A stretch of DNA of 64,000 nt from Aquitalea sp. LB_tupeE (lineage in GTDB: Bacteria > Pseudomonadota > Gammaproteobacteria > Burkholderiales > Chromobacteriaceae), in contig NZ_JACAXB010000002.1 in assembly GCF_013391415.1 (NCBI RefSeq), positions 110,741 through 174,740 of the forward strand. Reading direction: 5' to 3'. The translations under genes and the position numbers were made by a program. How positions within the stretch are numbered: the stretch's first letter is position 1; the number at the start of each line of letters is the position of its first letter. A model generated the notes under the pieces. The model saw only the letters and a list, made by a program, of their open reading frames with translations, had not been told where the DNA came from and made no database searches. Shown here piece by piece: positions 37,901 through 48,355 of this stretch.

Positions 37901-39170
37901 CGCCACGGGCGGTGATCCAGCGGTGCTCGCCATCCGGGCGTATCACCTCGGCATCACACTGGTAAGCATGGCCATCACGCAGACATTGTTCGACCAGGGC
38001 CGACAGATTGGCCCAGCTCTCCGCTGTAAAGTAGCTGGCCACTTCCGGATACACCGCCGGGGGCAAGTCGGTGGCACGGCCATAGATGTGGTAGATCTCG
38101 CTGGACCAGTTGTGCTTGTCCTGCAGCACATCCCAGCTCCAGTTGCCGATGCCGGCCAGTCGTTGTGCCGCCAGCAGTTCCGCCTTGCTATCCCGCAGCC
38201 ACTGCTCCGCCTGTTTGTGGCGGGAAATGTCGCGCGATATGCCAAACAAGCCCACCACCTGGCCATCCTGGCCAAATACCGGCCCCTTGCTGACCTGAAA
38301 CACCATGTCCGGCCCATGCGGTAATCGCACGCATTCTTCATGGGTATGCAAGGTAGCTGCCTGCATGATTTCGGCATCAAGCGCGATCAGGCTGGCCGCG
38401 GAATCCGTGTCGAACAAGGTACGGTCGTCCTGACCGATGATCTCTGCCGCCGTGCGGCCAACAAAGTGGCATGCCGCTTCATTCACCAGCAGGTAGCGGC
38501 CCTGCCTGTCCTTGACGAAAACCGCATCGGAAGTGCCGCTGACCACGGCATCCAGCAGGTTGCGATGGGTTTCGTTGCGCTGTGCCAGCCGCCGCAGCAT
38601 GCCGCTGAACAGGCTGACCGTGATACCGCACAGGCCCAGAAAACCCCATTGCAAGGTGTAAACCGGCGTACTTTCCGGGCTGTGGAAGTGTGGCGTGACC
38701 ATCAGGTCGGTACCCAGCATGGCCAGCAGGGTGGCCAGTAGGCCCGGTCCCATGCCTCCCAGCAAGGCAGCCATCAGCACCGGGAACATCAGCATGATGA
38801 ACATGGGACGTTGATCAATGCTGATGGGCACGATCTGGCGCAGCCCCAGTGCTGCCAGCACGGCCGCAATGGCAAACACATAACCTAGCCAGGCAGGGAT
38901 GCGTTCTTTGCTCATGCGTTCCGACCAGCTTTCCAGCAGGCCGGCGGCGGCATTGTGTTCGGCTGGCGGCACGGCACGCAAAGAGAAATACAGCAGCGCT
39001 GCCGTCATCAGCACGAAGACGGCACCTTTCCAGGTTGAGAGTTCCAACATGGTGGCAGGGTTTGCCAGCAAAGACAGCAGACTGTCGGACAGCAATATCC
39101 ACAGCATGGCCAGTACGCAATAGGCACAGACCACCAGGCGGATGAAACGGGTTCTTGCGGAAGCAACCAT
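34992..39170 (-). CDS. Membrane multi-PAS GGDEF-EAL protein (c-di-GMP turnover)
   Basis: This 1392-residue protein starts with several hydrophobic segments (about residues 10-70 and 90-190, DUF4118-like), then about six consecutive PAS domains (with MVVSPAGRITKVNTAFTRIT in the last), a GGDEF domain and an EAL domain. GGDEF is intact (RLGGDEFVLLL), preceded by the I-site RAGD. The EAL motif (GVEALIRW), DDFGTGYSS loop 6 and KIDQSF are intact, so both synthesis and hydrolysis of c-di-GMP are possible. Its downstream neighbour is a solute-binding protein gene, 20 bases away. It is 89 bases downstream of a chemoreceptor gene. Confidence 0.93.
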   Translation of the reverse strand: MVASARTRFIRLVVCAYCVLAMLWILLSDSLLSLLANPATMLELSTWKGAVFVLMTAALLYFSLRAVPPAEHNAAAGLLESWSERMSKERIPAWLGYVFAIAAVLAALGLRQIVPISIDQRPMFIMLMFPVLMAALLGGMGPGLLATLLAMLGTDLMVTPHFHSPESTPVYTLQWGFLGLCGITVSLFSGMLRRLAQRNETHRNLLDAVVSGTSDAVFVKDRQGRYLLVNEAACHFVGRTAAEIIGQDDRTLFDTDSAASLIALDAEIMQAATLHTHEECVRLPHGPDMVFQVSKGPVFGQDGQVVGLFGISRDISRHKQAEQWLRDSKAELLAAQRLAGIGNWSWDVLQDKHNWSSEIYHIYGRATDLPPAVYPEVASYFTAESWANLSALVEQCLRDGHAYQCDAEVIRPDGEHRWITARGEAVCDEEGRVLRLQGTVQDISERMRLTMQIRSSERRLQQVVEATSDGFWDWDLRTGYVYRSARYFSLTGYAPEDDTHDVDFFRKLLFSDDLEVWQQALTAHLRGETSQMEFDIRLMTRSGELLWVRVRGRAVERSPTGEVWRLVGTLSDITERRRLDDDLHLVLNEAGDAIWIADENGHYLFANPSACRMTGHSQSQILQMHIVDLLAPSSQATLPAHLLALQDQRFIRSEWELNRADGGVVVTELTTVRMQDGRYMAFGRDLTEKKAAEQRLLFREQQLARVIEGSDQGYWDWNVQTDDFQVSHRWKAMLGYAVDSGPVSRQQWLTHIHPEDLPQVESSMQRHLDGLSPTYEMEMRCQSLSGGWRWILSRGRVVERDAEGRPLMMSGTHTDITEHKIHAQAQKEAAVVFDSSYEGIMVVSPAGRITKVNTAFTRITGYTEHEAIGSSPALLSSGQHGPGFYQEMWAMVRQHDFWRGEIWNRRKNGELYAELLSISVVRDQAGQIQHYIGIFSDITQLKAHEAELDRIANFDPLTGVPNRRLLSDRMEQALTRSRRTEQCCAVCFLDLDGFKTVNDQHGHEAGDQLLIAVTERLKSVLRAGDTLARLGGDEFVLLLSDLAGNEECMPILDRILAAVAQEVPLPSAIISTSASVGVTLFPQDDADADTLLRHADQAMYQAKEAGKNRYQLFDPEGDRKAQLHRRTLEALGQALQQKQFLLYYQPKVDLEDGRLIGVEALIRWQHSERGLLAPADFLPVLQGSALELTFGRWVLEQGAAQAASWQQQGMALAVSLNVSANYLLHPDFCPDLQQVLRNHPALDPSLLELEVLESAALDDMDQALKVMQQCRTLGVHFALDDFGTGYSSLTYLRKLPLDTLKIDQSFVMGMLDDADDLGIVAGVIQLAAVFKLQVIAEGVETMAHGMALRQLGCSLVQGYGIARPMLAQALPDWIRQWQRQAAWQQMDQDPAI

Positions 39171-39259
39171 GCTGCGATCAACCTAATTCATGCTGAGACA
39201 GCAGCAAATGACTGTTTTGTTTGTATGCTTTAGTAACTAATCGTGACATACATCCCGGA

Positions 39260-41468
39260 TCAATTGAACATAAATGGCGTCGCACCGCATTGCCATACAC
39301 CATCAGTAGTAGGCCTGTGCAGACGCCCGGCCACCCAGCAAGTCAGCGCATGTGCAGTGGCATCAGCCTCACTACGGGTCTCCGAGGCACCACCGGCAAT
39401 ACCGCTCACATCGTCTGCCAGGTCGGCGCAGCTTTGTTGTTGCTCGGCCACATTCTGGCTGACCCCACCCACCAGTTGCACCACTTCGGTTGCCTGCTGG
39501 CTGATGGTTTGCACCGACTCCCCGGCCCGATTGATGTTGTGCACACTGGTGGCCACGCTGTCCTCCACTTGCTGCATGTCCGCTACGGCAACCCGTACCT
39601 GACTGCTGATGGATTTGACGATGGTTTCGATTTCGCCAGTAGAACGACTGGTGGAATCTGCCAGCTTGCGGACCTCGTCCGCCACCACGGCAAAACCGCG
39701 ACCAGCCTCTCCGGCACGGGCGGCCTCGATGGCAGCATTCAGTGCCAGTAAATTGGTTTGCTCGGCCAGCGATTCGATAACGCCGACAATCTTGGTAATG
39801 GCGGCGCTGGAATCCTGCAGCTGATGCAGGCAGCTGGCGGTTTGTCCCACGGTGGCAGACACCGAACGGATGTCATTCAGCGCAGTATGAATGATGGATT
39901 TATTCTGGTGTGCAAGCTCGGCCGAATCGCTACACAGCGTGGCGGCCTTGTCCACCTTGTGCAGGATGTCCAGCATGCCGCCGTTCAATTGCTGCAAGGC
40001 CTGATCGATATGCTGCGATGCCCGCTCGCCCGTCTCGGCCACCGTGCTCAAATGCTGTGAGGTAACACCCATATTACGGTTGGCTTCCACCACGGCCTGC
40101 AGGCAGCGTTCAACTTGCAACATGCCGTCCTGCAGGGCTTGCAACAGGCGATTGAGGGCCTCGCCTGCCCTGGCCGCCTGCTTGCTGCACAAGTCTTCCA
40201 CTCGCTGGGTCAGGTCGAAGTTCTCTGCCACGGCAATCATGGTGGATTCGATGCGACGCAGATCGTAAATCTGCTTGAAAGTTTGATACTGGCGGTACAC
40301 CACGAACAGCCCGAACAGAAACAGCAGGCTCAGCACCAGTCGCACCACCAACATGGTATTGCGCTGACTGGCATACAAGGGAGCCAGCTGTTTTTCCAGC
40401 TGTGCCGGTGTCAGGTAGTAATACAGAGTCCATGGCTTGTCGCTATGGATGTTCAAGGGCAGGCTGAGCCAGGCGCCGCCCAGCGCAGCTGCCTGTTGCT
40501 TGCCACTGAGCAGGTCTGGCAGCACAGTATTGCGGCGGTCGAAAATGCGGATACCGCGCTCGGCGTTCACCAGCGCAAAATTACCGGCTTCCTCCGGCAT
40601 TTTCAGCCCGGTTTTCGCGGCCTCTTCCTTGTCTTTGGGCGTAAGAACCAGAAAAGGCATGTTGAGCAATGCCGCCTCAAACACGTTGGCGCGCACGATG
40701 GACGACACCACACCGATGAACTGGTGCTGCAAGTCGTAGACCGGCACGGAATAAAGAAAGCCGGAAGCATCGTACACATTACACAGTGATTTGGAGTAGT
40801 ACTGCCTGTTGTCGCAGGTGCGCATCAGCGGCGAAGTGGCCGCCGGTATGTCATCCAGTACCTTGAAATCGAAACGCGGGTGGGCCGCCTTCAATTCTGC
40901 CATCTGGATAGGGAAATAGCCGTATTCCTCGTCTTCCAGCTCTTCGGGTTTATCCGGGTCCTTGCTTTTGGCTTCGTCTTCTTCTTTCTTGGCGGCTTCC
41001 GGCTCCAGCCGCACGGTATCAAACATGAAAAAAGGTACCTGACCCTTTTTGAAGTCCAGCCCCTCCACCACCGCATAAACTTCTGACACCCGGGTACGGC
41101 TGACCAGATTGTTGAACACTTGCTGCACGGTGAGAAAGGCATCGGCGGTAAAACGGTGGTTGGCCACCACGTCTTCTTTTTCATCCGCCCGGTTGCCACC
41201 ACGAATTTGTCGCACGCTGGGCATCAGGCTGATGGTGCGGGTGTTTTCATACATGGTGTTGAACATGTCCTGCACCAGCTTTTGCTTGCGCTCCAGCTGC
41301 GGCATGGCCTCTTGCTGGATCAGTTGCGCGCGCGCTGGCCAGACGCCCGGCAGACCAGCGCTGCATGGCCAACTCACTGATAATCAGCACCATGGCAAAG
41401 CCAAGCAGCAGGTAGCACAAGCGGGCAAACAGGAAAACTTTCCACGGCGACCGGCTTCTGTTCGTCAT
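39260..41468 (-). pseudogene. Methyl-accepting chemotaxis protein, frameshifted at a (GC)5 tract
   Basis: Two frames are needed to read one chemoreceptor. From the ATG at 41468 the minus strand encodes TNRSRSPWKVFLF and a hydrophobic helix (FARLCYLLLGFAMVLIISEL), continuing in frame to RLASARA. The rest of the protein lies in another frame from about 41335: QLIQQEAMPQLERKQ, a periplasmic sensor region, a second membrane helix (LVLSLLFLFGLFVVY), and a complete signalling domain with the tip SLAEQTNLLALNAAIEAARA and GRGFAVVADEV. The junction is a (GC)5 run at 41326-41335; one more GC unit would restore a single frame of about 735 residues. The second frame alone (from 41377) would lack the first membrane helix. 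It could be a true switch, a decayed gene, or a sequencing error. Confidence 0.75.
41326..41335. repeat. (GC)5 simple repeat in the chemoreceptor gene
   Basis: Five GC dinucleotides occupy the exact place where the reading frame of the chemoreceptor must change from 41468-frame to the main frame. (GC)6 or (GC)3 would join the two frames. Short dinucleotide tracts like this slip during replication and can act as contingency loci. Confidence 0.7.
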
Positions 41469-41766
41469 TTTTGCTCAACTTTAAATTAATGGATGAAAAT
41501 TAACTGCCTCCAGTACCAGGGTTATAGAAAGAAAATGTGCATTTCGGTAGCTGTTTTGAGCAAGCTGATATGCCAGAAGCAGCACGCAGCCGGTGCTGCG
41601 CAGCAAACGGACAGCAGGATTCATTCGACATGAAACTGGCAAATACCCAGGCCAGGCTGGCACTTACCGGTTAAAGCCTTGTTTTGTAGAGATTCAATTG
41701 AATAGCAAGCTGCTTGCCGGGCAGGGCAAGTACAGAACCATCCTGTCCCAGAGCCTGTAGCCCGCG
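41469..41766. other. 298-bp region upstream of the chemoreceptor gene
   Basis: No convincing gene. A minus-strand frame of 60 codons at 41481-41663 lacks a ribosome binding site and recognisable features. A 12-bp palindrome ATTCAATTGAAT is at 41692-41703, close to a GC-rich stem (CTTGCC...GGCAAG, 41710-41728). No sigma-28 promoter typical of chemoreceptor genes is apparent. Confidence 0.4.
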
Positions 41767-42114
41767 TCAGCCTTCACTGTGTGCAAGAATGCGCAACGCC
41801 GGCAGGCCATGCTTGTGCCTGGCTTTGCAACATTGCGCATCACCAGCCTGTACCTCCCGACAGGGCGAGGGACGCTGGTCATACAGGCTGCAGGACACGG
41901 ACTTCCCTACTTCGCCCTGCAAGGCCAGGCAGCGTGGCGCAGGCTGATTGGTACCACGCAAGCAAGCATGCCAGGGGCTGGCTTGTTCCAGCGCGGTATC
42001 GGGCAGATCAAGGCTGACCGCCTCGGTCCAGTAGAAGGAAACACGAAAACTGGCGCAACAGGCGCCACAATCCAGACATGGATTGAAAGTGACAGTGGCA
42101 GGAGCGTTCATCAT
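41767..42114 (-). CDS. YkgJ-family cysteine cluster protein
   Basis: This 115-residue protein belongs to the YkgJ/Zn- or Fe-binding cysteine cluster family (CxxCxxCC-type). The cluster is FNPCLDCGACCASFRVSFYW at about 10-29, followed by CSLYDQRPSPCREV and a C-terminal CC (AQCCKARHKH). Members likely bind zinc or an iron-sulfur cluster; the function is unknown. Two ATG codons start the frame (42114 and 42111). It is monocistronic as far as visible, at the promoter side of the chemoreceptor. Confidence 0.85.
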   Translation of the reverse strand: MMNAPATVTFNPCLDCGACCASFRVSFYWTEAVSLDLPDTALEQASPWHACLRGTNQPAPRCLALQGEVGKSVSCSLYDQRPSPCREVQAGDAQCCKARHKHGLPALRILAHSEG

Positions 42115-42361
42115 TGAGCGTGTCAGACAAAGTGATGGACCAGGTGCCGGCCGCTAGCGGCCATGGCTTTGTGGCTGCACCACGGCCAGGGTGCTAGCTG
42201 GCGCTACCGATACAGCCGGGCAGCACTATACCTGTCTGTCATCACTCGGAAAAGTCTGACTTATATTGCATCGCAGCAAGGCGTCAACGCACTGATATGC
42301 ACATGCTCAAGCTGTCGCCGATAGCATCAAGTCGGCATGGGCAGGGCCATGTTCTGCCGAA
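42115..42361. other. 247-bp gap between the phosphatase and YkgJ genes
   Basis: No gene is seen. A perfect 14-bp palindrome GGCCGCTAGCGGCC lies at 42149-42162, just upstream of the YkgJ gene on its coding strand; a hairpin in the RNA would be very stable. There is no T-tract, so a terminator is not clear. Confidence 0.35.
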
Positions 42362-42967
42362 TCACTTTTCACCAGGGCAGGTCTGCGCCTGATTGTTCAA
42401 ACCCTGCTTTTCCACTCGGAAGCGGGCGATGGTGCGTCCATCTTGCTGCTGCAAGGTGACGACATACAGGCTGTCGAAATCGCTGTAATGCCAATCCGGC
42501 ACCTGGGCCGGGTCTGCGCCGTAACGTGCCAGCAATTGCGCCGCCATTTTGGCCACCAGCCGGTGCTCCCAAGCTACGAACACGGTGGCGTCCCGGTTGG
42601 CCGGGCTGGTGATGGCTGCCTCCAGCGCATCCAGTTCATCCAGGCCAAAGTCGGTGTTCACCGGCAAGCCCAGACGGATGGCGGTGGGCTCGATGGTGGT
42701 CAGCGGGCGGATGTAATTGTACGGCACGCCACCGTCTTTCTTGCGGATGCCGGGGTTGGGCGCGAACAAGGCTGCCGGACGGTCAAAACGGGCGGCAAGC
42801 ACCGCGGGTAATGCCAGCGCCCGGTTCAATCCCTGGCAACTGAGCTGTCCCAGGCCCGCCGCCGGTTTTTCCGCATGGCGAAACAGCACGATGGTTTCAT
42901 CCGCCAGACTGGCACCGGTCAGCAACAGGCCAACACAAAACATCAGGGAGTACAGTGGTTTTTTCAT
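42362..42967 (-). CDS. Exported histidine phosphatase family protein
   Basis: This 201-residue protein has a signal peptide (1-22, ending LA) and the histidine phosphatase motif IVLFRHAEKP with catalytic H31 (R30 and H31), similar to phosphoglycerate mutase-like acid phosphatases. A second active-site histidine is likely in VAWEHRLVAK, near 136. A periplasmic phosphatase is expected. The substrate is unknown. No other phosphate genes are near. Confidence 0.85.
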   Translation of the reverse strand: MKKPLYSLMFCVGLLLTGASLADETIVLFRHAEKPAAGLGQLSCQGLNRALALPAVLAARFDRPAALFAPNPGIRKKDGGVPYNYIRPLTTIEPTAIRLGLPVNTDFGLDELDALEAAITSPANRDATVFVAWEHRLVAKMAAQLLARYGADPAQVPDWHYSDFDSLYVVTLQQQDGRTIARFRVEKQGLNNQAQTCPGEK

Positions 42968-43054
42968 CAGGATGATCCGGAAAAGTCTGCTGGCAGAAAA
43001 TGCTGGCAGGCTAGCAGAAAACCCGCCGGGCTGACCAATCTGCTCGGCGCAGGC

Positions 43055-43984
43055 TCAAGCCACCACACCGCCCACATGCTGACTGGCCAAGGCCTGCAAT
43101 TGCGGCCCCAATTGCAGGGCCAGTTGCCACAGGCGCTCAGCCACCGGGGAGAGCGAACGCTGCCGCCGCCGGATCAGCATGATGCTACGGCGCTGTTCCG
43201 GCAGCAGTGGCCGCACCGTCAGACTGGCACCGGCGGGCAGCGGGAGTGCCAGGCCCGGCGACACGCTGATGCCGATACCCGCCTGCACCATCTGGAAGAC
43301 CGAGCTGGAATGCCCCAGCTGCTGTGCCACCGGGCAGTGCACGCCCTGGCTGGCCAGAATGCGGTCAATCACCGGGCGGCTGCCGGAACTGTAATCCAGC
43401 AACACCAGCGGCAGTCCGTCCAGCGCCTGCCACGGTACGGCGGTGAGGGCAGCCAACGGGTGGTCGTCGCGGCAGATCAGCCAGAAACCGTCATCCAGCA
43501 AAGGCTGGCATTCCAGATCGTCTACCACGCCGGGTTCCACCACGATGCCGAAATCCACCTCGCCGCTGCGCACGCTTTCCACATTCAGCCGCTGCACCTG
43601 GTCGTGCAACACCGGCCGAATATGCGGAAACTGACGGGCGCACTGCGCCAGCAAGCTAGGCAGCAAGCTGGCCGACAAAGTGGGGCTGCTGGCGATATGC
43701 ACGGTGCCATGGGCTTGTTCGCCCTCCTTGCGCGCTTCTTCCAGCAGCAATTGCAGTTCGTCCAGCAAACGGGCCAGTTGACCGGCAAAACGCAGACCGG
43801 CGGCAGTCAGCTCCACTTCGCGTGTGGTGCGGTCCAGCAGGCGCATGCCCAGCTCCGCCTCCAGCTCGCGGATACAGCGACTGACCGCTGGCTGGGTCAG
43901 GCCGATTTCATCGCCAGCCCGGCTGAAACTGCGCAGACGTGCCACCGCACGGAACACCTGTAACTGGCGCAAACTGATATTCAT
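43055..43984 (-). CDS. LysR-family transcriptional regulator
   Basis: This 309-residue protein is an LysR-type regulator with the N-terminal helix-turn-helix (RQLQVFRAVARLRSFSRAGD, SFSRAGDEIGLTQPAVSRCI) and a periplasmic-binding-like effector domain. It is divergent from the bile-acid-symporter-family gene that starts at 44077, with the intergenic region containing an ATTGAT-N7-ATCAAT repeat suited to LysR binding. The most likely target is the neighbouring transporter; the inducer is unknown. Confidence 0.93.
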   Translation of the reverse strand: MNISLRQLQVFRAVARLRSFSRAGDEIGLTQPAVSRCIRELEAELGMRLLDRTTREVELTAAGLRFAGQLARLLDELQLLLEEARKEGEQAHGTVHIASSPTLSASLLPSLLAQCARQFPHIRPVLHDQVQRLNVESVRSGEVDFGIVVEPGVVDDLECQPLLDDGFWLICRDDHPLAALTAVPWQALDGLPLVLLDYSSGSRPVIDRILASQGVHCPVAQQLGHSSSVFQMVQAGIGISVSPGLALPLPAGASLTVRPLLPEQRRSIMLIRRRQRSLSPVAERLWQLALQLGPQLQALASQHVGGVVA

Positions 43985-43999
43985 GACTTTTTCTTATCT

Positions 44000-44018
44000 A
44001 TTGATCTGATAAATCAAT
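44000..44018. promoter_or_regulatory. Candidate LysR operator
   Basis: ATTGAT-N7-ATCAAT is a symmetric element of the T-N11-A type bound by LysR-family proteins. It lies 15 bases from the start of the LysR gene and about 60-80 from the start of the transporter, in their shared intergenic region. Confidence 0.45.
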
Positions 44019-44076
44019 TTGTAGTCTGAATGGTTTCACGGTTCAATAGCAAGCTGATTTCCCGCTGCAATAGGGC

Positions 44077-45066
44077 ATGCTCATGCTGAAAATGATTGAT
44101 TCCTTTACCCTGGCGCTGATTGCCACCGTGACCCTGGCCAGCCTGCTGCCCTGTCAGGGCGAGGTAGCCCAGGCCATGAACCTGATCACCATCCTGGCCA
44201 TCGGCCTGCTGTTTTTCCTACATGGTGCCAAACTGTCACGCGAAGCGGTGATTGCCGGTGCCACCCACTGGAAGCTGCACCTGACCGTGATGGCCTGCAC
44301 CTTTGTGTTGTTTCCGGTGCTGGGGCTGGCGCTCAAACCGCTGCTGGGACCGCTGGTGACGCCGGAGCTGTATCTGGGTGTACTCTACCTGTGCATGCTG
44401 CCCTCCACAGTGCAATCGTCGATTGCCTTTACCTCGATGGCGCAAGGCAATATCCCGGCGGCCATTTGCAGCGCCACCGCGTCCAATATCTTCGGTATTT
44501 TCATCACGCCCTTGCTGGTGGGCATGCTGGTGATCAGCCATCACGGCAGCGACCAGGGCATGGGTTCCATCACCGACATCGTATTGCAGCTGTTGCTGCC
44601 CTTTATTGCCGGCCAGATTGCCCGCCGCTGGATAGGCGGCTGGGTGGACAAGCACAAGCCGCTGCTGCGCTATGTGGATCAAGGCTCCATCCTGCTGGTG
44701 GTGTACACCGCTTTCAGTGCAGCCGTGATAACCGGCCTGTGGCAGCAAACCCCGCCGCTATCCTTGCTGGGCCTGCTGGTGGTATGTGGCCTGCTGCTAG
44801 CCATCTTGCTGGGACTGACTGCTTACTCCAGCCGCAAGCTGGGTTTTGACAAGGCCGACCAGATCACTATCGTGTTTTGCGGCTCGAAAAAGAGCCTGGC
44901 CAGTGGCGTGCCCATGGCCAAGGTGCTGTTTGCCGGCCACCCCATCGGCTCCATCGTGCTGCCGCTGATGCTGTTTCACCAGATCCAGCTGATGACCTGC
45001 GCCGTGCTGGCGCAACGCTATCGCAAGCAGCAGCTTGCAGCACAGGCGGCCAGCCAGCTGGCCTGA
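44077..45066 (+). CDS. Bile acid:sodium symporter family (SBF-like) transporter
   Basis: This 329-residue protein has about ten membrane helices and fits the YfeH-like SBF/BASS family (FFLHGAKLSREAVIAGATHW, CMLPSTVQSSIAFTSMAQGN, FCGSKKSLASGVPMAKVLF). The latter motif with conserved lysines is typical of this subgroup. The substrate is unknown; members transport organic anions with sodium. ATG codons lie at 44077, 44083 and 44092; the second has the better ribosome binding site (AGGG at 44072-44075, 7 bases upstream), so it may be the true start. Divergent LysR control is likely. Confidence 0.88.
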   Translation: MLMLKMIDSFTLALIATVTLASLLPCQGEVAQAMNLITILAIGLLFFLHGAKLSREAVIAGATHWKLHLTVMACTFVLFPVLGLALKPLLGPLVTPELYLGVLYLCMLPSTVQSSIAFTSMAQGNIPAAICSATASNIFGIFITPLLVGMLVISHHGSDQGMGSITDIVLQLLLPFIAGQIARRWIGGWVDKHKPLLRYVDQGSILLVVYTAFSAAVITGLWQQTPPLSLLGLLVVCGLLLAILLGLTAYSSRKLGFDKADQITIVFCGSKKSLASGVPMAKVLFAGHPIGSIVLPLMLFHQIQLMTCAVLAQRYRKQQLAAQAASQLA

Positions 45067-45087
45067 CACGCACCGTCACCCGATAAC

Positions 45088-45122
45088 AAAGCCCCGCCGG
45101 CATAACTCCGACGGGGCTTTTT
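45088..45122. terminator. Bidirectional terminator between the SBF transporter and uvrB
   Basis: AAAGCCCCG (45088-45096) and CGGGGCTTTTT (45112-45122) form a strong stem with 15-base loop and flanking A and T tracts. It serves both convergent genes. Confidence 0.85.
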
Positions 45123-45141
45123 GTTGGCACGACAACAGTGC

Positions 45142-47154
<2,013 letters not shown>

Positions 47155-47390
47155 GGTGTTTTCGCGCGGTTCAAGTGAGACGATTTTACGCCGATAACAG
47201 GATGAACTCACTCCCGGCGCATCATTGATTTTTATCTGTGAAATTGCCTGCCACAGAGGCAAAACATTGTTTAAAATGTAGGCAACCCGATCACGAGCCG
47301 AGATGAAGAATCCTTGCCCATCAACATGGTGGTGACAGGCGTTTCTGCAAGGCTGTATCTCCAACGACAAGACACGGGAGTGTATCTCTT
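47155..47390. promoter_or_regulatory. Divergent uvrB/pbpG promoter region
   Basis: The 236-bp region between uvrB and pbpG is AT-rich near 47220-47290. An inverted repeat TTGCCT-N7-AGGCAA (47244-47262) precedes ACATTGTTTAAAATGT, itself a near palindrome at about 47264-47279. A -10-like TAAAAT is included. No CTGT-N8-ACAG LexA site is visible. Confidence 0.35.
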
Positions 47391-48260
47391 ATGCTGAGAA
47401 AATTTGCCGCCCTGCTGGTTTCCGCCGCCCTGGCGATGCCGGCAGTGGCCGCGCCACCTGCTGGCGTCATGGTTGCCAGCCAGATGGCCAACCATGCCGT
47501 TCCACGCCTGAATTCGCATTCGGTGCTGGTTTTGAATGGCAACTCGGGTGAACCGCTGTACGAAAAGAACATCCATCAACGCATGCCCATTGCCTCCATC
47601 ACCAAGCTGATGACAGCCATGGTGCTGCTGGATTCCGGGGTGTCGCTGGATCAGGAGGTATCGGTTTCCGATGCGGAAATCGACCGCCTGAAGAACACCA
47701 CTTCGCGTCTGGCGGTGGGCACCACCCTGTCGCGCAAGGAAATGTTGCTGCTGGCGCTGATGTCATCGGAAAACCGTGCTGCTGCCACGCTGGCGCGCAC
47801 CGCTCTGCCGGGTGGTACTGCGGCTTTTGTCGAGCGCATGAACAAGAAGGCACGCAGCCTGGGCATGAACGAAACAGTGTTCTACGACCCGACCGGCCTG
47901 GACCTGCGCAACACGTCCACCGCGAATGACCTGGCGCGCATGGTAAAGGCTGCGCATAACTATCCGCTGATCCGCGCGTTTACCACCACGCCGGAGCACC
48001 AAATTGTATCGGTACGCAACCGCGTACTGCAGTACCGCAACAGCAATGCACTGGTGCGCGAAGGCAACTGGGACATCAGCATCCAGAAAACCGGTTACAT
48101 TCAGGAAGCCGGCCGCTGCATGGTGATGCAGACAACCGTGGGCTCACAGCCGCTGATCATCGTGCTGCTGGCCGCCGGCGGCAACTCTGCCCGCGTCAAT
48201 GACGCACGCAGCATCAAGACCTGGCTGGAATCTCACCCGGGTAACTGGCTGGCAGGTTGA
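47391..48260 (+). CDS. pbpG: D-alanyl-D-alanine endopeptidase (PBP7-like)
   Basis: This 289-residue protein is a low-molecular-weight penicillin-binding protein of the PBP7/PbpG type, cleaving D-Ala-meso-Dap cross-links of peptidoglycan in the periplasm. A signal peptide (1-20, ending VAA) is followed by the three active-site motifs: SITK (S68-type serine in PIASITKLMTAM), SSEN (about 125) and KTG (QKTGYIQEAG). Length is close to E. coli PbpG. It is divergent from uvrB and directly followed by a GNAT gene. Confidence 0.92.
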   Translation: MLRKFAALLVSAALAMPAVAAPPAGVMVASQMANHAVPRLNSHSVLVLNGNSGEPLYEKNIHQRMPIASITKLMTAMVLLDSGVSLDQEVSVSDAEIDRLKNTTSRLAVGTTLSRKEMLLLALMSSENRAAATLARTALPGGTAAFVERMNKKARSLGMNETVFYDPTGLDLRNTSTANDLARMVKAAHNYPLIRAFTTTPEHQIVSVRNRVLQYRNSNALVREGNWDISIQKTGYIQEAGRCMVMQTTVGSQPLIIVLLAAGGNSARVNDARSIKTWLESHPGNWLAG

Positions 48261-48355
48261 ACCTTGCAGGCATAAACACAGGGCCGGGCAACCGGCCTTT
48301 TTCATTGCAGTTGCCATCTTGCAGCGGCTTGTTCCGCTCGAACCAGGAGTTGCTT

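Noticed and set aside
41481..41663. 60-codon minus-strand ORF upstream of the chemoreceptor gene
   Set aside because: No ribosome binding site and no recognisable content; position between genes suggests chance.
47155..47390. A LexA box for uvrB
   Set aside because: No CTGT-N8-ACAG sequence was found; the closest, CTGT...ACAG at 47236-47256, has too long a spacer.
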